64,000 bases of DNA from Yersinia canariae (lineage in GTDB: Bacteria; Pseudomonadota; Gammaproteobacteria; Enterobacterales; Enterobacteriaceae). The position numbers and the translations under genes are program-made. Position 1 is the stretch's first letter, and each line of letters starts with the position of its first letter. The stretch lies in contig NZ_CP043727.1 in assembly GCF_009831415.1 (NCBI RefSeq), positions 2,046,001 to 2,110,000 of the forward strand, read 5' to 3'. Below the pieces are notes generated by a model, which did not search any database, was not told the DNA's origin, and saw only the letters and a program-made list of their open reading frames with translations. Below are positions 57,331 through 64,000 of the stretch, piece by piece.

Positions 57331-58185
57331 ATGAGGAAGTTATTAAGCACAGGGCTATTACTGCTGCTGGCCGGTTGTAGTAGTTCTCATCGTGATAATC
57401 CGCATCAATTGATTGACCGCGGTGAATATAAAGTGGATACCAGCATCCCTTCAATTGCTCAAAATGCGCGGGTGAGGTTTTTGGTTCTTCACTATACAGC
57501 AACAGATGATGCTCAATCGCTGAAGATACTGACTCAAGATGGCAATGTCAGCGCCCATTATCTGGTCAAAACGCAGCCTGATAGCATTGATGGCAAACCC
57601 GTGGTTTTGCAATTGGTTCCTGAGTCTCAGCGCGCCTGGCATGCCGGTGTCAGTGATTGGCATGGGCGCAGTAGCCTCAATGACACCTCGATAGGTATTG
57701 AAATCGTCAATAGGGGGTTCACTGAGAAGATGTTGGGCAGGCAGTGGTACCCTTACAACGAATCACAGATTCAATTGATTGAGCGGCTAACCAAGGACAT
57801 TGTCGAGCGTTATAATATTGACCCGACAGATGTTGTTGCTCATAGCGATATTGCTCCCCAGCGAAAATCTGATCCCGGCCCCTTGTTCCCATGGAAACGT
57901 TTAGCTGAGCAGGGTATCGGTGCCTGGCCAGATGACGCGACAGTGACAAAATATATTGATGGCCGAAATAAAAATCATCAGGCTTCTGTTGCTGTCATCC
58001 AGCAGGCGTTGGCTCGCTATGGCTATAAGATCCCACAGACAGGTGAGCTAGATGATGAAACTCGCCAGGTCATTAAAGCATTTCAGATGCACTTCAGGGC
58101 GCAAGATTTCAGTGGTGTACCGGATGTAGAAACGGAAGCGATTGCGTTGGCATTAGTCGAAAAGTATCGGTCTGTTGGCCCTTAA
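57331..58185 (+). CDS. amiD: Outer-membrane amidase AmiD
   Basis: An N-acetylmuramoyl-L-alanine amidase anchored in the outer membrane. The 284-residue precursor has lipobox LAGC (lipidation at residue 16) and then an Amidase_2 domain with zinc ligands His in VLHYTATDD, His in AWHAGVS or VVAHSDIAP, and acidic residue in KSDPGPLFPW. A C-terminal peptidoglycan-binding helix bundle (VIQQALARYGYKIPQTG) follows. AmiD trims peptides from muropeptides and anhydro-muropeptides. A typical AmiD length (E. coli 276). Confidence 0.93.
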   Translation: MRKLLSTGLLLLLAGCSSSHRDNPHQLIDRGEYKVDTSIPSIAQNARVRFLVLHYTATDDAQSLKILTQDGNVSAHYLVKTQPDSIDGKPVVLQLVPESQRAWHAGVSDWHGRSSLNDTSIGIEIVNRGFTEKMLGRQWYPYNESQIQLIERLTKDIVERYNIDPTDVVAHSDIAPQRKSDPGPLFPWKRLAEQGIGAWPDDATVTKYIDGRNKNHQASVAVIQQALARYGYKIPQTGELDDETRQVIKAFQMHFRAQDFSGVPDVETEAIALALVEKYRSVGP

Positions 58186-58220
58186 CTCTGCCGGAGTGCG
58201 GGTTGCTGCGAATGGTTAAA

Positions 58221-58254
58221 AAACAAAAAAGCCAGTCACTGCTGACTGGCTTTT
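58221..58254. terminator. Bidirectional terminator between amiD and tcyP
   Basis: GCCAGTCA (58231-58238), CTGC loop, TGACTGGC (58243-58250), flanked by A-rich and T-rich runs on both sides. It serves both convergent genes. Confidence 0.85.
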
Positions 58255-58273
58255 AATGATTCACAAGTGATAG

Positions 58274-59665
58274 TTATTGATGGGCTAAATCGCCATCATC
58301 ATCACTGTTGAGAATCTCTTTATCTGTTTGTTTCATCAATTGACTGGTAATGGTGCCCGCAGTCATTGAACCACTCACATTCAATGCGGTACGGCCCATG
58401 TCAATCAAGGGTTCAACTGAGATGAGCAAAGCAACCAATGTGACCGGTAAGCCCATCGCGGGTAATACAATAAGCGCTGCAAAGGTCGCACCGCCACCCA
58501 CACCGGCTACACCGGCGGAACTGATGGTGACAATGCCGACCAGTGTGGCAATCCATATTGGATCTAGCGGGTTAATGCCGACGGTTGGGGCGACCATCAC
58601 GGCTAACATGGCCGGATAAAGACCTGCACAACCATTTTGGCCGATAGTTGCCCCGAAAGACGCTGAGAAGCTGGCGATAGATTCAGGTACACCTAAGCGG
58701 CGAGTTTGGGCTTCTACATTCAGTGGAATACTGGCAGCACTGGAGCGGCTGGTAAATGCAAACGTCAGTACGGGCCAAACTTTGCGGAAGAATTTCAGTG
58801 GGTTAATGCCGGTGAAGGACAACAGCACGCCGTGTACCACAAACATAATGGCCAGACCCAAATAAGACGCGACAACAAAACTGCCCAGCTTGATGATGTC
58901 TTGAATATTAGAACCCGCAACCACTTTGGTCATCAATGCCAGTACGCCGTATGGTGTCAGTTTCATCACCAGACGCACAAGTTTCATTACCCAGGCTTGC
59001 AGAGTGTCGATAGCCACCAGTACCCGCTGGCCTTTTTCCACATCATCTTTCAGTAATTGCAAAGATGCTATACCAAGGAATGTTGCAAAGATAACCACGC
59101 TGATGATTGAGGTTGGGCTGGCACCCGTCAAGTCAGCAAACGGATTTTTCGGGATAAAGGACAGAACCAACTGAGGGACTGTCAAGTCAGTCACTTTGCC
59201 GAGATAATTGCTTTCAATAGCACTTAAACGCGCGGATTCTTGTGTGCCTTGCACCAGGCCATCGGCAGTTAAACCGAACACAGTAGTGACCAGGACACCG
59301 ACCAATGCTGCGATTAATGTCGTGAACAGCAATGTGCCAATGGTCAGTACACTGATTTTACCCAGTGAAGATGCATTATGCAGTTTGGCCACCGCACTCA
59401 AGATAGAGGCGAATACCAATGGCATAACAATCATCTGTAATAATTGCACATAGCCATTACCGACAATATTAAACCAAGTGATAGACTCTTTTAGCACTGG
59501 GTTTTCTGCGCCATAGACCCATTGCAGCCCCAGACCAAATAGCACACCCAATCCCAGACCGGCCAAAACTTTCTTGGACAGACTCCATTGTTTATGCCGG
59601 GTTTGTGCCAATAGTAATAGCAGTGCTACAAATAACAGCACGTTAATCACAAGCGGTAGGTTCAT
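58274..59665 (-). CDS. tcyP: L-cystine transporter TcyP (YdjN)
   Basis: A 463-residue inner-membrane sodium/proton symporter of the DAACS (SLC1-like) family taking up L-cystine. About eight membrane helices are seen, plus the conserved hairpin segment [18 protein letters not shown] and the [11 protein letters not shown] region. The ATG at 59665 (MNLPLVINV) has GGAG upstream and gives the same length as E. coli TcyP; an upstream TTG is rejected. CysB control is known in E. coli but is not visible here. Confidence 0.94.
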   Translation of the reverse strand: MNLPLVINVLLFVALLLLLAQTRHKQWSLSKKVLAGLGLGVLFGLGLQWVYGAENPVLKESITWFNIVGNGYVQLLQMIVMPLVFASILSAVAKLHNASSLGKISVLTIGTLLFTTLIAALVGVLVTTVFGLTADGLVQGTQESARLSAIESNYLGKVTDLTVPQLVLSFIPKNPFADLTGASPTSIISVVIFATFLGIASLQLLKDDVEKGQRVLVAIDTLQAWVMKLVRLVMKLTPYGVLALMTKVVAGSNIQDIIKLGSFVVASYLGLAIMFVVHGVLLSFTGINPLKFFRKVWPVLTFAFTSRSSAASIPLNVEAQTRRLGVPESIASFSASFGATIGQNGCAGLYPAMLAVMVAPTVGINPLDPIWIATLVGIVTISSAGVAGVGGGATFAALIVLPAMGLPVTLVALLISVEPLIDMGRTALNVSGSMTAGTITSQLMKQTDKEILNSDDDGDLAHQ

Positions 59666-59883
59666 CCCCAAATCTCCAAATTATTATTTTAAATACTGGC
59701 TTTCTATTCTATTTCTATTTTTATCTAGAATAGAGCCAGGCACAGTCAACTGTGCAATTAGCCGCGTATGTTAGCAGTTCCTCAGTAGGCTCACTTATAT
59801 CCAAAAAGAATGTTATATAAATTTTTGCCATTATTTGTATGGAATATATTCAATTAGGTGATTGTTTGCCCATCAAAGTGTGA

Positions 59884-60432
59884 TCACAATCTAAAATTCT
59901 TCAATTGCTCCATATAGGATAGCAGCGGAATGGTGGTGTCAGTTTGCCAATAGACGGAAAAACAAACTAATAGAACACATAATACGCGTTCTAACTGATT
60001 ACCTTTCTGTGGGCGTAGTATTGGAATACAAAAACGCCAACGGCACGGCCATAGAAGTGGGACACCGGCCGGCGTAATCATATCGGCCAATAGATGGCTG
60101 AAATAGCCAATAATCATCGCGTGGAATGCATCAGCAGGAATAATCCAATCGCGGGAAATATCCATTTGAAATAGGGCAATGCCACCTATCACGGCCAACA
60201 GGCTATGAGTAAACCCGCGATGACCAAATGCGCGAGCAATAGGGGCTGATATCCACTTTAGTCGCTGACCAAGGATTGATTTTGGGTGATCAATATCTGG
60301 CAGCAAGGAGGTTAACAGGGCGCCAGGTATTATATGCCACCAGTCGCCATGTGCCAGTTCAGGTGTGAGGCCGACTTTCTTGGCAAAAATAACGCAGGCG
60401 ACAGAAAAAATAAGGTGTCCTTCCCCTGTCAT
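59884..60432 (-). CDS. ydjM: LexA-regulated membrane protein YdjM
   Basis: A 182-residue inner-membrane protein of the DUF457/metal-dependent hydrolase family. HLIFSVACVIFAKK, LLPDIDHPKSILGQRLKWIS, FGHRGFTHSLLAV and ADMITPAGVPLLWP are hallmark segments, with His/Asp residues forming the presumed metal site. E. coli YdjM is SOS-induced; a LexA-type box lies 22-37 bp upstream here too. The biological role is not known. Confidence 0.9.
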   Translation of the reverse strand: MTGEGHLIFSVACVIFAKKVGLTPELAHGDWWHIIPGALLTSLLPDIDHPKSILGQRLKWISAPIARAFGHRGFTHSLLAVIGGIALFQMDISRDWIIPADAFHAMIIGYFSHLLADMITPAGVPLLWPCRWRFCIPILRPQKGNQLERVLCVLLVCFSVYWQTDTTIPLLSYMEQLKNFRL

Positions 60433-60453
60433 ACTTGAATTCCGAATCTGTAG

Positions 60454-60469
60454 CTGTTGATTTATCCAG
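60454..60469 (-). promoter_or_regulatory. LexA-type SOS box upstream of ydjM
   Basis: On the minus strand CTGGATAAATCAACAG fits CTG-N10-CAG, preceded by TA as in the full consensus. It starts 22 bp before the ydjM ATG, overlapping the probable promoter. E. coli ydjM is likewise a LexA target. Confidence 0.65.
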
Positions 60470-60643
60470 TATATGAGATTTTTCCTGACATGAATAGCCG
60501 TTACGCTGTAACTAAATGTCTCTTTTTACGTGGTTTAAGGCAGTGTCATTGAACTTGAGGGTTTGTAATGAAAGCGTCGGGGGTTGGGCTGAAATAGTGA
60601 GGTTAAGTTGGGCGACCCGCGATGCTAACAATGGTATAGGCCG

Positions 60644-60681
60644 AAAAAAGGGGAAAAGTGACCGGGAGTCAGCTTTTCCCC
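60644..60681 (-). terminator. kdgM terminator (long hairpin)
   Basis: GGGGAAAAG (60650-60658), TGAC, five-base loop, GTCA, a bulged G, and CTTTTCCCC (60673-60681) form a stem of 13 pairs. On the minus strand it is followed by six T (complement of 60644-60649). It lies about 115 bp after kdgM. Confidence 0.8.
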
Positions 60682-60795
60682 AAAGTAATACGGGTATGGG
60701 CATAATTACAAATAATGATGAGGGTACTAACAACTAAACTTTTACTAATAACTAAACTTTCACTAATAACGGCACGTCTATTTATAAGGCCAAAA

Positions 60796-61494
60796 TTAGA
60801 AGCTGTACTGCACGCCTACACGGTAGCGAGTTTGACGTTCGTCAGTGGTTTTGCTACCCGCAACATTACCGATAGCAACATAAGGCTTCCAGTTTTTATC
60901 CCATTTGTAAGCCACTTTCAGATCATGACTCCATTCTTCTTTCTCTTTATTAGCCAGAATTTCGTCTTCAGATTTCTTGTAGTTCAACTCATATTCAGCG
61001 GAATAGTTTTTCAAGAAGTTATAGGCAAACAACATAGTGAACTCATGGCCTTTCTCTGTTGCTTTAGTCTGAGCAGGCTGGTTACGTTTGTAGTATGGGC
61101 GGTAACGCAGCGAGGTTGAGAAATCATCAGTTAAGGCCACTTTTCCGCGCAGGTAAGGGCGGTAGTTATTAGAATCAGAAGAAGACTCTAATGAGAAACC
61201 AGGCTCCAGTGAGAAGGTTTTATTGAATTGATAAACATAGCTGGCAACCACTTCGGTACCATTACTCACTTGCTCATTGAAAGGTTTATTTGGCGTGGTA
61301 TCAGAGCTGTGCTGGCCCCATTTACCTTCTAAAGACAAACCAAAGCCATTTGCAAAACGGTTGGAAATCAGTAAACGATCTTTGTGATCAGATTTACTGG
61401 TATCTTTCATTTCGTGCCGGTAGTCAATTGTTGTTGCAACAGAACTAAAGCTGATTACAGATGCCACTGCAAGAGTCAGTAATTTAAATTTCAT
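60796..61494 (-). CDS. kdgM: Oligogalacturonate-specific porin KdgM
   Basis: A monomeric 12-stranded outer-membrane porin for oligogalacturonides. The 232-residue precursor has a signal (MKFKLLTLAVASVISFSSVA), then TIDYRHEMKDTSKSDHKDRL, typical of the KdgM family, a set of Arg/Lys-rich strands (SLRYRPYYKRN) lining the pore, and C-terminal YRVGVQYSF. A KdgR operator is present upstream. It lies downstream of togA-togB on the same strand but has its own leader and terminator. Confidence 0.94.
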   Translation of the reverse strand: MKFKLLTLAVASVISFSSVATTIDYRHEMKDTSKSDHKDRLLISNRFANGFGLSLEGKWGQHSSDTTPNKPFNEQVSNGTEVVASYVYQFNKTFSLEPGFSLESSSDSNNYRPYLRGKVALTDDFSTSLRYRPYYKRNQPAQTKATEKGHEFTMLFAYNFLKNYSAEYELNYKKSEDEILANKEKEEWSHDLKVAYKWDKNWKPYVAIGNVAGSKTTDERQTRYRVGVQYSF

Positions 61495-61588
61495 TTTTAT
61501 ATAATCCCAGGGTTATGGTTATCTAAATCAAAAGTCATTAACAAATCTATAAAGAATCAACATACGACTGAAAAACAATTCCAACAAC

Positions 61589-61607
61589 AAGGAAACGATG
61601 TTTCATT
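61589..61607 (-). promoter_or_regulatory. KdgR operator upstream of kdgM
   Basis: AAGGAAACGATGTTTCATT is a dyad fitting the KdgR consensus at nearly all positions, 95-113 bp before kdgM. A TGTGATCCAGATCTGTC sequence at 61649-61665 resembles half of a CRP site, in keeping with known CRP activation of kdgM in Dickeya, but that match is weak. Confidence 0.72.
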
Positions 61608-61732
61608 TATTGTGAATGCACATTCTATTTATATTGGTAAATATTTATGTGATCCAGATCTGTCTTAATGATTCTTTTTTTAAACAGATATTAAATTGTG
61701 ATGTCGATCTTAATTGGTAATTAATTTTCACA

Positions 61733-61765
61733 AAAAAATAGCCCCGCCAAATTAATGACAGGGCT
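61733..61765 (-). terminator. togB terminator
   Basis: AGCCC and GGGCT arms (with additional loose pairing) are followed on the minus strand by ATTTTTTTG. It lies 35 bp after the togB stop, ending the tog operon before kdgM. Confidence 0.6.
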
Positions 61766-61799
61766 AGGGTGGATACTTAAGTTAAATTAAATGACTTTA

Positions 61800-63092
61800 T
61801 TAACGCATAGCGCGTTTAAGAATACGGTCACCTTGTTTGTTAAAGTATTCTGCAGTCTCTTGTACGGTCTTCTGACCATAATCGATATATTGAATTGCAT
61901 CACCGAACAATGAAACAATTTGCGGGTCATCAAAGTATGGTGAAGTTGTCATTTTATGTGGCAATTCCAGCGCCATATTTAAACCGGCAACAGAAGGATC
62001 TTCATCTTTAATGACGCCACTGGCACGTAATTGAGTCACCGCCGTAGCACTTAATGGCACGCCACGTTCCAGACCTAATGCTTCAACCCCTTCTTTACTA
62101 TTAAGTAAGAAGTTGATTAACATTGCACTTTCTTGTGGATATTTAGTTGATTTACCAATGGAAAGCATCTGTGCTGGTTTAAAGAATAAACCGGCATCTT
62201 TTGCCCCTGGCAACATTGGATATGGGCCAAGCACCAGTTTAGCTGGTTTGGTCAAGTTATCGGAATACTTAGTTATAGTGGAGTTCCACATATAAGTACC
62301 CCCCCATTCACCATTAATCCACGGCTTCATTTCATACATATTACTCTTGCCGAATGAAGCATAGTATTTGGTGGATGGCATAACATGACTATCTACCATG
62401 GTTTTATACATGGTAAAGAACTCAACCCACTGTTCAGGCGAATAAGCGAATTTCTTATTGGCTTCATCAATAGTAGGAATGTTATATTTTTGTGTCATGT
62501 AAGAGCGGATTAACGCTAAAGTATCCTGATGCTCTAATACCACTGGATAATATTGGTCACCCAGTTTTTCTTTAAATACTTTACCCGCAGCAAGTAATTC
62601 ATCCCAAGTTTTAGGATATTCTACGCCAGCTTTAGCCCAGGTTGCATCATTAAAATAGAAGATACGCGCAGTGACTGAAATTGGAATACCATTCAACTTG
62701 CCATTAACGGTAGTTTGTTGCAGTTCTTTTGGATCAAATTGCGCTAAATCCAATTGTTCTTTTACGCTAAACAAATTATAGAAGCCGGTGCCGTCTTTAG
62801 AGAAAATAGGCAGCCAGTTCCAGTTAGTTTGCATAACATCAGGTTCAGTACCACCGGCAATCTGTGTTGTCAGACGAGATAAGTGACCATCCCAACCGGT
62901 GTATTCTGCTTTAACATTAATATTCGGATGCTGTTTATGGAATTCTTCTAATGCTTTCAATGTTACTTGGTGACGACCGTTACCGCCCCACCATGACATA
63001 CGCAAATTAATCTCGTCCTGCGCAGCAAAGGCTTGATGTGATAATAGTGCCAGAGTGGATGCTATCAGCGTGTGTAGGATCGCTTTTTTCAT
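61800..63092 (-). CDS. togB: Oligogalacturonide ABC transporter substrate-binding protein TogB
   Basis: A 430-residue periplasmic binding protein (family 1 sugar binders). Signal peptide MKKAILHTLIASTLALLSHQAFA, then NLRMSWWGGNGRHQVTLKALEEF, typical of sugar-binding cluster B proteins. TEPDVMQTNWNWLPIF and GEWGGTYMWN are ligand-site segments. The position right after togA (15 bp gap) and next to kdgM, and resemblance to Dickeya TogB, fix the substrate as oligogalacturonides. Last gene of togMNAB. Confidence 0.93.
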   Translation of the reverse strand: MKKAILHTLIASTLALLSHQAFAAQDEINLRMSWWGGNGRHQVTLKALEEFHKQHPNINVKAEYTGWDGHLSRLTTQIAGGTEPDVMQTNWNWLPIFSKDGTGFYNLFSVKEQLDLAQFDPKELQQTTVNGKLNGIPISVTARIFYFNDATWAKAGVEYPKTWDELLAAGKVFKEKLGDQYYPVVLEHQDTLALIRSYMTQKYNIPTIDEANKKFAYSPEQWVEFFTMYKTMVDSHVMPSTKYYASFGKSNMYEMKPWINGEWGGTYMWNSTITKYSDNLTKPAKLVLGPYPMLPGAKDAGLFFKPAQMLSIGKSTKYPQESAMLINFLLNSKEGVEALGLERGVPLSATAVTQLRASGVIKDEDPSVAGLNMALELPHKMTTSPYFDDPQIVSLFGDAIQYIDYGQKTVQETAEYFNKQGDRILKRAMR

Positions 63093-63107
63093 TGGGTACT
63101 GCTCCTG

Positions 63108-64000
63108 TTAAAGAGAGATATTTTTTTCTGTTTTTGCATCAAAGATATGGCATTTATCCATATCAAACTGGAAGTACACGGTGCGATGCAGACCATTTTC
63201 AATAATAGGTCGTGCTTCATCAGACGGCAGACGACAGGTCAGCTCAAAGTCATCAACTTTGATATACATAAAGAATTCGTGACCCATGTTCTCCACGCGC
63301 ACTAATTCACCTTGTGAGTGATTATCAGTAAATGGATTCATAGACATGCTGACGAATTCAGGGCGTACACCAAAGAACACTTTTTCCCCGGCGTGGGCAG
63401 CGACTTTGGCTTGCTGTCTTTCATTCAATACCAGGGTGTATTGACCGACTGTCAGGCCAATTTTCCCGTCTTTTTCTACCAGCGTGCTCGGTTTGATATT
63501 CATTTCCGGCGCGCCGATAAAACCGGCGACAAACATATTGGTAGGGTAGTGATAGAGATTATCTGGGGTATCGACTTGCATAATATGGCCCAGTTTCATC
63601 ACACAGATTCGGTCGCCCATGGTCATTGCTTCAGTCTGGTCGTGGGTTACGTAAACTGTGGTTGCTGCTTTACCGCTTTTTTTCAACTGCTTATGTAAAT
63701 CTGAGATACGAATACGCATGGAGGCGCGCAGTTTGGCGTCCAGGTTCGATAATGGCTCATCGAACAAGAATACATCGGGCTTTTTAACAATGGCGCGACC
63801 AACCGCTACACGCTGTGCCTGACCACCAGACAACTGGCGCGGCAAACGGTCAAGCAGGTCTTCAAGTTCTAAAATTTTCGCTGCTTCAGCAACTTGCATT
63901 TCAATTTGGTCTTTTGGCAGCTTGCTCAGCTTGAGGCCAAAAGCCAGGTTTTCTTTCACGGTCATGTGCGGATACAGCGCATAGTTCTGGAACACCATGG
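63108..64000 (-). CDS. togA: Oligogalacturonide ABC transporter ATPase TogA (partial)
   Basis: The C-terminal 297 or so residues of a MalK/UgpC-type ABC ATPase; the start with the Walker A is beyond the right edge. Visible are the Q-loop (VFQNYALYPHMTV), signature LSGGQAQRVAVGRAIV, Walker B VFLFDEPLSNLDAKLR, switch His in VYVTHDQTEAM, and the C-terminal TOBE/OB region (VFFGVRPEFVSM). It drives import of oligogalacturonides with TogMN permeases and TogB. togM and togN are expected just outside. Confidence 0.93.
   Translation of the reverse strand, partial: MVFQNYALYPHMTVKENLAFGLKLSKLPKDQIEMQVAEAAKILELEDLLDRLPRQLSGGQAQRVAVGRAIVKKPDVFLFDEPLSNLDAKLRASMRIRISDLHKQLKKSGKAATTVYVTHDQTEAMTMGDRICVMKLGHIMQVDTPDNLYHYPTNMFVAGFIGAPEMNIKPSTLVEKDGKIGLTVGQYTLVLNERQQAKVAAHAGEKVFFGVRPEFVSMSMNPFTDNHSQGELVRVENMGHEFFMYIKVDDFELTCRLPSDEARPIIENGLHRTVYFQFDMDKCHIFDAKTEKNISL

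Overview
This window is chromosomal DNA of an enteric bacterium, most likely an environmental or enterocolitica-group Yersinia. The evidence is the gene content and order: ptrB-exoX-holE-ftnA-yobA-yebZ-yebY, letAB-msrC-proQ-prc-htpX-yebQ, and the pectin-catabolism block ogl-kdgR ... kdgM-togB-togA. A Yersinia/Serratia-type intergenic repeat upstream of msrC agrees. The species is inferred, not proven. No rRNA, tRNA or CRISPR array was seen.

Region 1 (1-7.9 kb) is core: oligopeptidase B, exonuclease X, a lysine-rich microprotein, prolyl aminopeptidase, the Pol III theta subunit, ferritin, the CopC/CopD-like yobA-yebZ-yebY copper cluster and the sigma-S-dependent small RNA SdsR.

Region 2 (7.9-16.7 kb) is a genomic island inserted at the 3' end of SdsR. 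A 23-bp sequence spanning the SdsR terminator (7863-7885) recurs with two mismatches at 16652-16674. Next to the left copy lies an xis-int remnant. The cargo is an AIDA-repeat autotransporter, an omptin surface protease with intact catalytic residues, and several orphan or decayed small genes.

Region 3 (16.7-35 kb) is a variable stretch of single genes: a VOC protein, a second autotransporter, a lipoprotein, the YnaI channel, a CatB-like acyltransferase, a lipase without signal peptide, UspF, AmpC without a neighbouring ampR, RluF, YfcF, an ASCH protein, YebV and a diguanylate cyclase. It also holds several proteins under 60 residues: a GhoT/OrtT-family membrane toxin without GhoS, YniD, a zinc ribbon, and two single-span membrane microproteins.

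Region 4 (35-44.3 kb) is a complete Csu-type (archaic chaperone-usher) pilus operon in the order csuA/B-csuA-csuB-csuC-csuD-csuE, followed on the same strand by a PAS-GGEEF diguanylate cyclase, then a divergent LysR regulator/DHA2 exporter pair.

Region 5 (44.3-64 kb) is core again: LetA/LetB lipid transport, MsrC, ProQ, Prc, HtpX, YebQ, AmiD, cystine carrier TcyP, LexA-type ydjM, and the oligogalacturonide pathway. There, KdgM (porin) and TogB/TogA (ABC importer) bring oligomers in, Ogl cleaves them and KdgR represses; KdgR-type operators precede ogl and kdgM. togA runs off the right edge.
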